Assembly (NCBI RefSeq): GCF_014203355.1
Contig: NZ_JACHIR010000001.1
Location: forward strand, 3,660,038 to 3,724,037
Direction of reading: 5' to 3'
From: Kutzneria kofuensis
GTDB taxonomy: Bacteria; Actinomycetota; Actinomycetes; Mycobacteriales; Pseudonocardiaceae
DNA: 64,000 nt
The position numbers and the translations under genes were made by a program. The notes below the pieces were generated by a model, which saw only the letters and a program-made list of their open reading frames with translations, was not told the DNA's origin and made no database searches. Below, piece by piece: positions 34,951 to 44,062 of this stretch (position 1 is the first letter of the stretch; the number at the start of each line of letters is the position of its first letter).

Positions 34951-36117
34951 TCAGCGCAGTCGGGCGACCACCGTCCGTGCGACCGGGGTGAGCAGGCGTT
35001 TCACCGTCTCGCGGTCACCGGCGACCACCCCGCCGGTGGAAATCGTGATCACCGATCGGCCGGCGCGGAAGGACAGATTCCAGGTCGACGGCCCTGAATC
35101 GGTCAGGCACGCCGCGCCGTCACCAAGAGTCACGCCAAGAGTCACGGCCGACCCGCCGCAGTCGGTCCGATCATGTTGGACAGTCCACTGTGGTTTGTCC
35201 CACACGGTCATGTCCAGCCGGATCTCCCGGTACCGCGGCCCGAGCGAACCGTCGGGCACGACGTTGGACCGCACGCAGCTGGTGCTGGTGCGCAGCCCGG
35301 TCTCCCCGTTCCCCTGCGGCACGGTGGCGAAGCCGGCGTCGGCGTACTCCAGCACCAGCGCGGACGGCCCGCCGGGATACGCCTGCTGAAAGGCGTCCGA
35401 GGACAGCAGCAGGCACGGGCTCTTCACGCCGGTGAACGGCCCGGTGTGCCGGTACACCGCCGGACCGGCCGGCCCGGCGACCACGGCGTCCACCACGGCC
35501 CTGGTCACGTCGAGCACGAACTGGTGCTGGTCCCGTTCGCCGTACACCGGCCGGCGCAGGTCGAAGTTGATCGCGACGGCCAGCTTGGGCCGGCCGATCA
35601 CCGTGGTCCAGCCGGCGCCGTCCCGATAGGACGACACCTCCAGCCCGCGGTCGTGCCGGACGACGGCGTTGTTCTGCAGCGGCCACGCCCGGGTCTGGTC
35701 GACCTTGTCCGCGGTGGTGAACGGGGTCTGCTGCACGGTGACGTTGAGCTCGTCGCCGCCGATCAGCGTGTACCGGCAGTTGCTGATCGAGTCCAAGCCG
35801 CCCTGCGGCACCGCGGCGTCGGCCGGCACGTCGCCGTCGAGGTGGCTGTCGATGAACGAGGACCCGGGGTCGATACGCACGCCCTGGTCGCCGAGGGTGC
35901 GGGTGGACAGCAGCGCGCACGCGTCGTACGCGGCGGTCTCGCCGTAGTTGAGCGGCTCCCCACCGCCGGGCTCCTGCACCACGACCGGCTGCCCGAGCGG
36001 CGGCAGGTCGCCGGGCTGCGCGTGCGACTCGGCGTCGCTGCCGCCGGCGACGACCGCGACGAGGACCATCACCACGCCGGTGGCCGCGGCGGCGACCAGC
36101 CACCCGTTGCGCTGCAT
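34951..36117 (-). CDS. Membrane-anchored protein with two DUF3558-like halves
   Basis: It encodes 388 aa with one N-terminal membrane helix (LVAAAATGVVMVLVAVVAGG) and no lipobox. Two halves each resemble the Cys-Leu-Leu ... Cys layout of DUF3558: YDACALLSTRTLGD with SNCRYTL, and SPCLLLSSDAFQQ with TSCVRSN. A duplication of that domain is inferred. The start is the ATG at 36117. It lies between a DUF3558 lipoprotein gene and the ESX-associated genes on the same strand. Confidence 0.6.
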   Translation of the reverse strand: MQRNGWLVAAAATGVVMVLVAVVAGGSDAESHAQPGDLPPLGQPVVVQEPGGGEPLNYGETAAYDACALLSTRTLGDQGVRIDPGSSFIDSHLDGDVPADAAVPQGGLDSISNCRYTLIGGDELNVTVQQTPFTTADKVDQTRAWPLQNNAVVRHDRGLEVSSYRDGAGWTTVIGRPKLAVAINFDLRRPVYGERDQHQFVLDVTRAVVDAVVAGPAGPAVYRHTGPFTGVKSPCLLLSSDAFQQAYPGGPSALVLEYADAGFATVPQGNGETGLRTSTSCVRSNVVPDGSLGPRYREIRLDMTVWDKPQWTVQHDRTDCGGSAVTLGVTLGDGAACLTDSGPSTWNLSFRAGRSVITISTGGVVAGDRETVKRLLTPVARTVVARLR

Positions 36118-36175
36118 CACCAACTCCAGGGGCACCGAGAGCGACAGGTTCGACGCAGACAGTAGCCCTTGACGA

Positions 36176-36697
36176 TCACGGCGTGGCCGGCAGCCGCCCG
36201 TCGGCCAGGAAGGCGACCTTGAGTGCGTCGTAGCACGCGATCTCGGCGTCTTTGCCCTGGTCGACGTCGATCTGGACGGCGGAGTGGGCGGTCGCGGCGA
36301 GGTAGAGCGAGCAGCCGGGATCGGCGGTCTTGATGATCTTCTTTCCGGCCCGGCCGCCCACCGAGGTGGCCGTCGTGCCGGCGGGTAGGGCCAGGTCATC
36401 CAGGCCGACCTGGGTGAACAGGCTGACGGTGGCGTAGTAGTCGTCGCCGAGCAACCAGCCGCACGAGCGGGTGGCCGACACATTCACCCCATTGTGTGGC
36501 GCGGTGGTGATGCCGAGCGCCGCGCGCCCGCGGTCGTCGATGAGCGTGCACGGATCGACCCCGTCCAGCGACGCCGGGCGCTCCGGTGAGATCCCGGACA
36601 CGCCGGGGGTGCCGTCGGCGGCGGACGTGGTGCCTCCCGAGGAGCAGGCCGTGAGCAGGAACAGGCCGGCGACCAGCAGGACGACGCGTGGCGACAT
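36176..36697 (-). CDS. DUF3558 family lipoprotein
   Basis: It encodes 173 aa with a short signal and lipobox LLTAC (Cys18). The mature part has VDPCTLIDDRGRAALGI and a TRSCGWLLGDDYY segment, the spaced cysteines of DUF3558. It is the first gene of a six-gene minus-strand group ending with espG. A surface role is inferred. Confidence 0.7.
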   Translation of the reverse strand: MSPRVVLLVAGLFLLTACSSGGTTSAADGTPGVSGISPERPASLDGVDPCTLIDDRGRAALGITTAPHNGVNVSATRSCGWLLGDDYYATVSLFTQVGLDDLALPAGTTATSVGGRAGKKIIKTADPGCSLYLAATAHSAVQIDVDQGKDAEIACYDALKVAFLADGRLPATP

Positions 36698-36827
36698 GGC
36701 GCCGACCCTAGTGGGTGCCGATCACCTACGGCGCCGTAACCGACGGTGGCGTAGGTCGAGGTCAACGCGGCATCCTGACTGGTTGGTTGGCCTGTCCAAC
36801 CATCTGGGGCCAGAGGGAGGAAAGGCA

Positions 36828-37589
36828 GTGCCGCACCGTTTCAGCACGTTCGTGGCCGTGGGCGACAGCTTCACCGAGGGGCTGGAGGATCTCGGCCCGG
36901 ACGGCCTGGTCTACCGGGGCTGGGCCGACCGGCTCGCCGAGCTGCTCGCCGCGGACGCGCCCGAGTTCCGCTACGCCAACCTGGCCGTGCGCAGCCGCAA
37001 GATGCTGGAGATCCTGACCGACCAGGTGCCGGTGGCGGCCGCCATGAAGGCGGACCTGGTCTCGTTATGCGCCGGCACGAACGACATCATTCGCCCCGGC
37101 AGTGACCCGGACCGCATCGCCGGGCTGTTCGACGAGGCCGTCACGCAGCTGGCCGCGGCCGGCAGCCACATCGTGATCTTCACGGGGATGGACACCAAGG
37201 GCACGCCGGTGCTGGGCCGGCTGCGCGGCAAGATCGCCACGTACAACGGACATCTGCGCGCGATCGCCGACAAGCACGGCGCGACGGTCGTCGACCTGTG
37301 GCCGCTGGAGATGCTGCGCGACTCGCGGGCGTGGGCGGCGGACCGGCTGCACCCCTCGCCGGAGGGCCACCGGCGGCTGGCGCTGCTGGTCGCGGACCGG
37401 CTGGGCATCGAGGCCGAGCCGTGGAACGAGCCGTGGCCGCAGATCCCGCCGCTGGCGCGCTTCGCCAAGCGGCAGGAGGACCTGCGCTGGGCCAAGGACT
37501 TCTTCGTGCCGTGGATCGGCCGGCGGCTGCGCCGCGTGACCTCCGGCGACGGCCTGACGGCGAAGCGTCCGGAACTGAGCCCGCTGTAG
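36828..37589 (+). CDS. SGNH/GDSL hydrolase
   Basis: It encodes 253 aa from a GTG at 36828 after GGGAGGAAAGG. The four SGNH blocks are present: GDSFTEG with the catalytic Ser, the Gly block around YANLAVRS, GTNDI with Asn, and DRLHPSPEGH with the Asp-His pair. No signal peptide is seen, so it is probably a cytoplasmic esterase. The substrate is unknown. It is followed by two strong hairpins. Confidence 0.85.
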   Translation: MPHRFSTFVAVGDSFTEGLEDLGPDGLVYRGWADRLAELLAADAPEFRYANLAVRSRKMLEILTDQVPVAAAMKADLVSLCAGTNDIIRPGSDPDRIAGLFDEAVTQLAAAGSHIVIFTGMDTKGTPVLGRLRGKIATYNGHLRAIADKHGATVVDLWPLEMLRDSRAWAADRLHPSPEGHRRLALLVADRLGIEAEPWNEPWPQIPPLARFAKRQEDLRWAKDFFVPWIGRRLRRVTSGDGLTAKRPELSPL

Positions 37590-37595
37590 CGGACC

Positions 37596-37646
37596 CGTTG
37601 TGTGGTTCCTACCTGACCCCCAGGTGCAAGTAGGAACCACACAACG
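37596..37646. terminator. Terminator hairpin 1 of a twin pair
   Basis: Arms of 17 bp (37596-37612 and 37630-37646) are perfectly complementary, with a small inner CCTG/CAGG stem in the loop. It lies 7 bp after the stop of the GDSL gene, and together with the next hairpin separates it from the convergent BTAD gene. Confidence 0.75.
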
Positions 37647-37686
37647 CGGTTCAGCCGGCGCTCTCCCCCGAGCGCCGGCTGAACCG
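37647..37686. terminator. Terminator hairpin 2 of a twin pair
   Basis: Arms of 17 bp (37647-37663 and 37670-37686) with loop TCCCCC, directly abutting hairpin 1. The downstream 110 bp to the BTAD stop at 37799 hold no further gene. Confidence 0.75.
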
Positions 37687-37798
37687 ACCGGGTGACAGAC
37701 CCCCCTCTGGGTCCCCCAGCATCACCCGCACACAGCCCGCCCGTAGACAGCGTCGGTGGTGTCCGCCTTCAACGTTTTCACATCGCGCGACGCGCGGA

Positions 37799-40627
37799 CT
37801 AAACGTCGGCTAAACCAGCCAGCAGGGCCTCGACGGCGTCCGCGTACGGGGATCGCATCCGCCGGTAGACGGCCAGCGCGAGGTTGAGTTCGAGGCGCGC
37901 GGCCTGCGTGCGCCCCTGCTCCAGATGCAGCTCGCCGATCTGGTGGTGCAGCATCGCCTCGACGTAGGCCATGCCGTAGGTCTGGGCCAGTCGCAGGCCG
38001 TCCCGGGCGTAGCCCTCGGCCTCGGAGTAGCGGCCCAGCTGCCGGCTCACCCAGCACAGATTGGCCAGTGAGCGGGCGCCGTCCTCGTGGTTGCCGCCGG
38101 ACCGGTGCAGCTCCAGCGCCCGCCGGTAGTAGTCGTACGCCTGCTCGTTCTCGCCCCGGTCCTGGGCCAGCACGCCGAGGTTGTTCAGCGCGATCCCCTC
38201 GCCCTGGCAGTCGCCGTTGCGGCGGTACAACTCCAGCGAGGTGTGCAGGTACGTCTCGGCCTCGTCGAACCGGCGCTGCTCGGCCAGGATGCCGCCGAGG
38301 TTGTCGCCGGCCAGCGCGATCAGCGCCGGGTCGTCCAGGTGCACGGCGATCTGGTGGGCCTCGCGGTAGCGCTCCAGCGCGAGGTCGTACTCGCCGACGA
38401 GTTCGGCGGCGTTGCCGAGGCCGCGCAGCATCCGGGACTCGCCGTCGCGGTCGCCGGCCGCCCGCGCGCCGCGCAGGCCCAGGTCGAACACCGCGGCCCA
38501 GTCCGATGTCAGACCCCTCAGGTACACATAGGTCCGCAGGCACAGCGCGAGTTGCCAGGTGTGCCTGTGCAGTCCGGACGTCGCGCCCAGCCGCACGGCG
38601 GCCACCAGGTTCGGCCACTCCGTGTCGAACCAGCGCAGCGCCTGCTCGGCCGAGGCGAGCATCGGGATCTCGACGATGTCGCCGGACACCGTCGGCACGT
38701 GGGCGTCCCTGGGCGGCCGGACCAGCCGGTGCGCCCGGTCGGCGACGAGGAGGTAGTAGTCCACCAACTTCTCGGCGGCCCGCGCCCGCTGCTCGGCGGT
38801 CAGCTCGGCGGCGGCGACCTCGCGGGCGTGCAGCCGGATCAGGTCGTGCAGCGTGTAGCGGTCGGCCCTGGTCTCGGTGAGCAGGTGCGCGCTGGCCAGC
38901 TCGCGCAGCCGGCGCCGCGCGGTCACCAGGTCGACGCCGGTCAGGGCGGCGACCACGTGCGGCGACACCGACGTGCCCTCGTGCACGCCGATGGCGCGGA
39001 ACGTCTCGGCCAGATCAGGGTGCAATGTCCGGTATGACACGTCGAATGCGCCGCGCACGCTGGTGTCGGCGTCTTCGAGATCCAACGCGCGTAACCGGTG
39101 CTGCTCGTCGGCCAGCTCAGCCACCAGGTCATCGACAGTCCACTGTGGACTGGCGGCGAGCCGGGCGGCGGCGATGCGCAACGCGAGCGGCAGATGTCCG
39201 CACAGCGCGGCCAGCCGTCGCAGCGAGTCGATCTCGGCGCTGCGGCGCTGATGTCCGGTCGAGACGTCCAGCAGCCGCACGGACGCTTCGCTGGACAGCG
39301 TGGTCAGCGCCAGCAGCCGGGCGCCGCCGCGGGCGACGAGGCCGTCCAGGCGGCGACGGCTGGTGACCACCACCAGCGAGCCGGAGCCGGCCGGCAGCAG
39401 CGGCCGCACCTGCTCGGAGTCACGGGCGTCGTCCAGCAGCACGAGCACGCGGCGCTCGGCCAGCAACGACCGATACAGCCCGGCGCGCTCGTTGAGGTCC
39501 AACGGGATCGCTTCGGACGGAACGCCCAGCGCCAGCAGGAACTGGGTGAGCACCTCGGCCGGCGACGTCGGTTCGTGGCCGGGGTCGAAGCCGCGCAGGG
39601 CCGCGAACAGCTGGCCGTCCGGGAACGCGTCGGCGTTGCGGTGCGCCCAGGTCAGCGCCAGCGCGGTCTTGCCGATGCCGGCCGGGCCGACCACGCCGGC
39701 GACGGTGATCGCGCCCTCGACGCCACCGCCGTGCTGGAGGCCGTCCAGCCAGGCCAACTCCACGTCCCGGCCGGCGAACGCGCTGGTCGCGGCGGGCAGC
39801 TGGGCCGGGATGACCGGGCCGTAGGCCTGCCGGCCGGCCCGCGCCGGCGTCGGCAGCCGCAGCGCCGGGTCGTCGCGCAGCACCTGCTCGTGCAGCTGGC
39901 GCAGCTCGGGGCCGGGGTCGATGCCCAGCTCCTCGGTGGCGTAGCGGTGAAAGCGCCGGTACGAGACCAGGGCGTCGATGCGCCGCGCGGACCGGTACTG
40001 GGCGAGCATCAGCAGGCTGAGCAGCCGCTCCCGGAACGGGTGGTCGTCGACGAGCCGGCGCAGCTCGCCGATGACCTCGGCGTGCCGGCCCAGCTCCAGG
40101 TCGGCGGCGATGCGCTCCTCGACGGCGACCAGCCGCAGCTCGTCGATGTCGGGCTGGCCGGTCTTCTGCAGCTGCGCGCCGGCCAACACGGGGCCACGCC
40201 ACAGTTCCAGTGCACGGCCGAGCAGCTCGGCGCGCTCGGCGGCGGGCCGGCCGCTGGCGTCGCCGATGAGTCGCTTGGCGCGATGCAGGTCGACGAGTTC
40301 GGGCTGCACCTGCAGGACGTAACCGGGCGGCTGGGTGCGGATGGAGGCGGCGCCGCCGGCCTTGGCCAGGATGCGCCGGAGCTTGGACACGTAGCCGTGC
40401 ACGATGGTGCGCGCGGTCTCCGGCGGTTCGTCTCCCCAGAGCGCGTCGACGATACGGTCGAACGAGACGACCTGGTTGGCGTCGAGCACCAGCAGCGCGA
40501 GCAGGCTGCGCACGCCGGACCCGCCGAGCGCCGCCGGGCGCCCGTCGACCAGCAGCTGTACCGGACCGAGCACGCCGAACTCGAGCGTGGCACCTGCTCG
40601 CTCGACGGTCGTGGACGGCAGCATCAT
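37799..40627 (-). CDS. BTAD-NB-ARC-TPR regulator (AfsR/SARP-like), complete
   Basis: It encodes 942 aa. An OmpR-type winged helix (about 15-100: LEFGVLGPVQL, LLALLVLDANQVVSFDRIVDALWGDEPP) and the bacterial transcriptional activation domain (to about 250, ending LGIDPGPELRQLHEQVLRDDPAL) are followed by an NB-ARC ATPase with P-loop VGPAGIGKTALALTW and Walker B VLLDDARDSEQVRPLLPAG. Tetratricopeptide repeats fill the C-terminal third (LGVLAQDRGENEQAYDYY). AfsR-like proteins activate specialised-metabolite genes in response to signals sensed by the TPRs. No biosynthetic cluster is adjacent. Confidence 0.87.
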   Translation of the reverse strand: MMLPSTTVERAGATLEFGVLGPVQLLVDGRPAALGGSGVRSLLALLVLDANQVVSFDRIVDALWGDEPPETARTIVHGYVSKLRRILAKAGGAASIRTQPPGYVLQVQPELVDLHRAKRLIGDASGRPAAERAELLGRALELWRGPVLAGAQLQKTGQPDIDELRLVAVEERIAADLELGRHAEVIGELRRLVDDHPFRERLLSLLMLAQYRSARRIDALVSYRRFHRYATEELGIDPGPELRQLHEQVLRDDPALRLPTPARAGRQAYGPVIPAQLPAATSAFAGRDVELAWLDGLQHGGGVEGAITVAGVVGPAGIGKTALALTWAHRNADAFPDGQLFAALRGFDPGHEPTSPAEVLTQFLLALGVPSEAIPLDLNERAGLYRSLLAERRVLVLLDDARDSEQVRPLLPAGSGSLVVVTSRRRLDGLVARGGARLLALTTLSSEASVRLLDVSTGHQRRSAEIDSLRRLAALCGHLPLALRIAAARLAASPQWTVDDLVAELADEQHRLRALDLEDADTSVRGAFDVSYRTLHPDLAETFRAIGVHEGTSVSPHVVAALTGVDLVTARRRLRELASAHLLTETRADRYTLHDLIRLHAREVAAAELTAEQRARAAEKLVDYYLLVADRAHRLVRPPRDAHVPTVSGDIVEIPMLASAEQALRWFDTEWPNLVAAVRLGATSGLHRHTWQLALCLRTYVYLRGLTSDWAAVFDLGLRGARAAGDRDGESRMLRGLGNAAELVGEYDLALERYREAHQIAVHLDDPALIALAGDNLGGILAEQRRFDEAETYLHTSLELYRRNGDCQGEGIALNNLGVLAQDRGENEQAYDYYRRALELHRSGGNHEDGARSLANLCWVSRQLGRYSEAEGYARDGLRLAQTYGMAYVEAMLHHQIGELHLEQGRTQAARLELNLALAVYRRMRSPYADAVEALLAGLADV

Positions 40628-40699
40628 GCGGGGCAGCTCCCTGAGGCGAGCGATGCGTCCAACTTACGGGAACCTGTTAACCGTTCGTGAGGCGTCTCC

Positions 40700-40740
40700 C
40701 CGGAACGGTCTAACAAAACACTACTTAACGTAGTCGTCAA
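40700..40740 (-). promoter_or_regulatory. Possible promoter region of the BTAD gene
   Basis: On the minus strand TTGACG (40740-40735) is followed by ACTAC-GTTAA-GTAGT, a 5-bp inverted repeat exactly in the spacer, and a T-rich stretch. No good -10 is visible, so the call is weak. Confidence 0.3.
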
Positions 40741-40813
40741 TCACGCTGCTAGGCCGATCGTGTCACCCGTCTGGCATGCAGCTTGTGACGCGTGACCGGG
40801 ACCCCGCGTTCCC

Positions 40814-43387
40814 TCAGCCGAGCAATTTCGCCAGCCGCGCCCGCACGCTGGCCACCCACGGCGCGCCGATGTGGCCGAACGAGCGCAGCGCCTCCTCCCA
40901 CACCGCGCGGGCGGCCGGCTTGTCGCCCCGGTCCAGGTACACGTCGCCGAGACCGCGCACCGCATAGCCCTCACGCAGCGCGGTGCCGCTGACCCGGGAC
41001 AGCCGGACCGCCTCGGTGAAACACGCCTCCGCGTGGTCCAGCCAACCGGCGGCGCGGTTGGTCTCGCCCAGGTGCACCCGCACCCACGCCTGCCGCTCCT
41101 GGTCGTCGAACTGCTGGTAGATGTGCAGCGCCTGCTGGTTGTAGGCCAGCGACGCCTCGTAGTCCCCGCTGAGCCGGGCCAGCTCGCCGAGCGTGCTCAG
41201 CGGCTGCGCCTGCCGGTAGCGGTCGCCGAGCAGCCGGTACAGCGCGAGCGCCTGGCGGGACAGCGCCATCGCCTCGTCGTGCCGGCTCAGGTGGAACAGC
41301 GCCGACGCCGCGTGGGCCGAACCCAGCGCCACCACCGGCAGGTCGCCGTCGCCCTCGGCCAGCCGGCGGCACGCCTCGTGCTCGGCGAGCGCCCGCTCGT
41401 GCTCGCCGAGACGGCCGTAGAGCAGGCCCAGGCCGTGGTGCATGAGGGCCTCGCCGTTGCGGTCGCCGGCCGCCTTGGCCGCGGCCAGCCCCAGCTCGTG
41501 GCTGGTCCGCCAGTCCTCCCACGGGCAGTGCGTGGCCAGGAAGTCCAACTGCAGCCGGGCCAGCTGCCACACGCGTGTGTTGAAGGCGGCCTGGTGCGCG
41601 CCGCGCAGCACGGAGAGAAGGTTGCTGCGCTCGCGTTCGAACCAGGCCAGCGCGTGCGCGCGAGTCTCCAGCCGGGGCGTAGCCACCGACGAGCACAGCG
41701 ACGGCGCGAGCGAGTCGGCCGGCGGACGGATCAGCCGGCGCGCGCGGTCGGAGACCACGCAGTAGTACTCCAGCACTCGGGTTCCGACGGCGAAGGCCTC
41801 GGCCTGCGTGAGCTCGCTGAAGGCGACCTCACGGGCGTGCAGCCGGACGAGGTCGTGCATCGTGAACCAGTCCTGGCTGGTCTCGGTGATCAGGTGCGCC
41901 GCGCTCAGCGCCCGCAGCGCCGTGCGGGCGGCGCTGACCGAGCCGTCGCTCAGCGCGGCGACCAGGTGCGGCCCGAAGTTGGCGCCGGGGAAGAAACCCA
42001 GCAGCCGGAACACCGACGCGTACTCCGGCGGCAGCGTGCGGTACGAGACGTCGAACGCCCGCCGCACGCTGACCTGCATGTCGTCGTCATCGTCCTCGAT
42101 GTCGAGCACCTGCAGGCGGTGCCGCTCGTCGGCCAACTCGTCGGCCAGCCGGGCCAGCGTGCCGTTCGGGGCCATCGCCAGCCGCGCGCCCACGATGCGC
42201 AGCGCCAGCGGAAGATGACCACAAAGGTTTGCAATTCGTGACGCATTCACCGGATCGCGCTGCGACCAGCTGATGTCCGACACCTCGTCGAGCAACCGCA
42301 CCGCCTGCGGGCCGGGCAGCGTGCCCACCGGCACGTACGCGGCGCCGTCCCGCGCCACCAGTCCGTCCAGGCGCCGACGGCTCGTCACGATCGTCAGCGG
42401 ACCGCGGCCGCCGGGTAGCAGCGGCCGCACCTGTTCCGAGTCGCGGGCGTCGTCGAGCAGCACCAGCACCCGGCGGCCGGCCAACAAGGACCGGTACAGC
42501 GCGGCCCGTTCGGCCAGATCCACCGGCACCGCCTGAGGTGCGACCCCGAGCGCGATCAGGAACCGCCGCAGCACGTCCGCCGGCTCGGCGGGCGGGCGGT
42601 TCTGGTCGTAGCCACGCAGGCAGACGAACAGCTGGCCGTCCGGGAACTCCCGGGCCACCTGGCCGGCCCACGTCACCGCGAGCGCCGTCTTGCCGGTGCC
42701 GGCAGCGCCGACGACCACGCCCAGCGTGGACGTGTCCTCCTGCAGCAACCGGTCCAAGCTGGACAGTTCCTCGTGCCGGCCGGTGAAGCCGGTCGGGGCG
42801 GGCGGCAGCTGCGCCGGCGCGACCACGCCGGCGATCTCCACACTGGACGGCTCCGGCGGCAGCAGCGACGGGTCGTCGTAGAGGATGCGGTCGTAGAGGG
42901 CGCGCAGCACCGGGTCCAGCGGCTGGTCGCGGCGGCCGGCCTGGATGCGCTCGTACACGGCGAGCGCCTCGGCCCGGCGGCCCTGCCGGTGCAGCTCGGT
43001 CATCTGCCGGCCGACCAGGTCGCGGCGCAGCGCGTCCGGCAGCAGCGCGAGATCGGCGGCGGAGATGGCCGTCGGATCGTGCACGTCGATGCGCTCGGGG
43101 TCGATGCGCAGCCGGTAGCCGAACCGCTCGGTGATCAGCTCGGTGCCGCCGCCGGGGTCGGCCTTGTCCAGCAGCACCCGCAGCTCGTCGGCGGCCTCGG
43201 TGTGCTCGGTCAGCACGATCTCGTTGGGGTGCAAGGCGATTCTGGTCAGCAGCGTGCACGCTTCGGCGGAGTCGACGGGTAGTGGACCGTCGACCCCGAA
43301 GATCTCGGGCCGGCCGAGCAGGCGGATCAGGACACCGCCGCGACGGACTGCCGGATGCGCGCTGGTCACGAGCTTCCCCCGCCCCAT
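40814..43387 (-). CDS. BTAD-NB-ARC-TPR regulator with degenerate DNA-binding domain
   Basis: It encodes 857 aa, a tandem paralogue of the BTAD protein just downstream. The ATPase (VGAAGTGKTALAVTWA; LLDDARDSEQVRPLLPGG; CGHLPLALRI) and TPRs are well conserved. The N-terminal part, however, is about 175 aa instead of about 250. It lacks the LLALLL...LW...P winged-helix core and keeps only a DP.RIDVHD-type segment and a shortened BTAD. Direct DNA binding is therefore doubtful. The start is the ATG at 43387, with a GTG at 43369 (after GGGGGAAG) as alternative. It could heteromerise with its neighbour. Confidence 0.8.
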   Translation of the reverse strand: MGRGKLVTSAHPAVRRGGVLIRLLGRPEIFGVDGPLPVDSAEACTLLTRIALHPNEIVLTEHTEAADELRVLLDKADPGGGTELITERFGYRLRIDPERIDVHDPTAISAADLALLPDALRRDLVGRQMTELHRQGRRAEALAVYERIQAGRRDQPLDPVLRALYDRILYDDPSLLPPEPSSVEIAGVVAPAQLPPAPTGFTGRHEELSSLDRLLQEDTSTLGVVVGAAGTGKTALAVTWAGQVAREFPDGQLFVCLRGYDQNRPPAEPADVLRRFLIALGVAPQAVPVDLAERAALYRSLLAGRRVLVLLDDARDSEQVRPLLPGGRGPLTIVTSRRRLDGLVARDGAAYVPVGTLPGPQAVRLLDEVSDISWSQRDPVNASRIANLCGHLPLALRIVGARLAMAPNGTLARLADELADERHRLQVLDIEDDDDDMQVSVRRAFDVSYRTLPPEYASVFRLLGFFPGANFGPHLVAALSDGSVSAARTALRALSAAHLITETSQDWFTMHDLVRLHAREVAFSELTQAEAFAVGTRVLEYYCVVSDRARRLIRPPADSLAPSLCSSVATPRLETRAHALAWFERERSNLLSVLRGAHQAAFNTRVWQLARLQLDFLATHCPWEDWRTSHELGLAAAKAAGDRNGEALMHHGLGLLYGRLGEHERALAEHEACRRLAEGDGDLPVVALGSAHAASALFHLSRHDEAMALSRQALALYRLLGDRYRQAQPLSTLGELARLSGDYEASLAYNQQALHIYQQFDDQERQAWVRVHLGETNRAAGWLDHAEACFTEAVRLSRVSGTALREGYAVRGLGDVYLDRGDKPAARAVWEEALRSFGHIGAPWVASVRARLAKLLG

Positions 43388-43514
43388 CAGGTGGTTCTGA
43401 CGGGCAAGCTACCGCCACCCCGGGTGCACGGTCGCGGGCAGGTCGGGCCACAGGTCGAAAAACCCGGACATCTTTGCCCGATTCGTGGCCGGACGGCCGG
43501 CGGTCGCATGCGAA

Positions 43515-43556
43515 GCGGTCCCGCCGTCCGCTCCCGATTGCGGACGGCGGGACCGC
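43515..43556. terminator. Hairpin with 17-bp arms
   Basis: GCGGTCCCGCCGTCCGC (43515-43531) pairs perfectly with 43540-43556 across an 8-base loop. It is about 195 bp beyond the stop of the truncated monooxygenase and may end its transcript, or be left from the deleted gene's surroundings. Confidence 0.6.
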
Positions 43557-43714
43557 GCTGCGCCAGGTTGACCGCCAACAGCTCGGAACCCACCCCGAGC
43601 GGGGGTCCCGACCTGCCGGTGATCAAGGTCTGGCGAAGCGGAAGTGGCCTTGCGCCAACGGAATTGGCAAACCCGGCCGCTCCCCGGTTTGCGCGGCAAC
43701 CGTAACAGAGCGCG

Positions 43715-43728
43715 TGTGACCGGTCACA
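43715..43728. promoter_or_regulatory. CRP-like palindrome
   Basis: TGTGACCGGTCACA is a perfect 14-bp palindrome with the TGTGA/TCACA halves of CRP sites, but with 4 bp between them rather than the usual 6. It is about 330 bp upstream of the second BTAD gene and just beyond the monooxygenase stub. Confidence 0.35.
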
Positions 43729-43750
43729 GCCACCCCACCCTATCGGAGCA

Positions 43751-44062
43751 TCACCCGTGATCAGGGCCGCCGAAGCAGGTCCGCAGCGCACCGACGGCAC
43801 CGGCGGCCTCCTCTCCGACCCACACCGCGTGCCCATCGGGCCGCGGCAGCAAACCCGGTTCCCGTACTTGATCGGTTCGGGCGATGGCGACGTCCACCCG
43901 GTCGGCCCACGGCCCAGCGGCTGCCACAAGCTTCCCGCCGGCCAGATCGAGCAGGATGCCGCGTCCGTTACGGGAAAGCACGCAGAGCGTGGTGTCGCCG
44001 GTCGCGGTCTTGAGTGACAGCTGTCCAACAGGCCGTCCGAATCCCTTAACGTCGTTAAGCAT
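43751..44062 (-). pseudogene. C-terminal stub of a FAD-dependent aromatic monooxygenase
   Basis: About 103 codons remain from the ATG at 44062. The residues after the first nine (GRPVGQLSLKTATGDTTLC, GRGILLDLAGG, WADRVDVAIART, LLPRPDGHAVWVGE, ALRTCFGG) match the thioredoxin-like C-terminal domain of RifMO/PgaE-type flavin monooxygenases. The FAD-binding and catalytic domains, roughly 370 residues, are absent. The frame begins inside the operator of the divergent TetR gene. An internal deletion fused promoter and start to the tail of the enzyme; the product cannot be a hydroxylase. A short stand-alone protein remains possible. Confidence 0.7.

Larger units (their letters stand above)
43388..43750. 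other. Gene-free stretch with a hairpin and a palindrome
   Basis: No convincing coding region is seen on either strand in these 363 bp. They contain the hairpin at 43515-43556 and the palindrome at 43715-43728. Open frames here lack start sites and family resemblance. Confidence 0.6.

Noticed and set aside
43387-44028. 213-codon minus-strand open frame in the gap before the TetR gene
   Set aside because: No ribosome site and no recognisable domain. It overlaps the monooxygenase stub in another frame, and the stub has clear homology.
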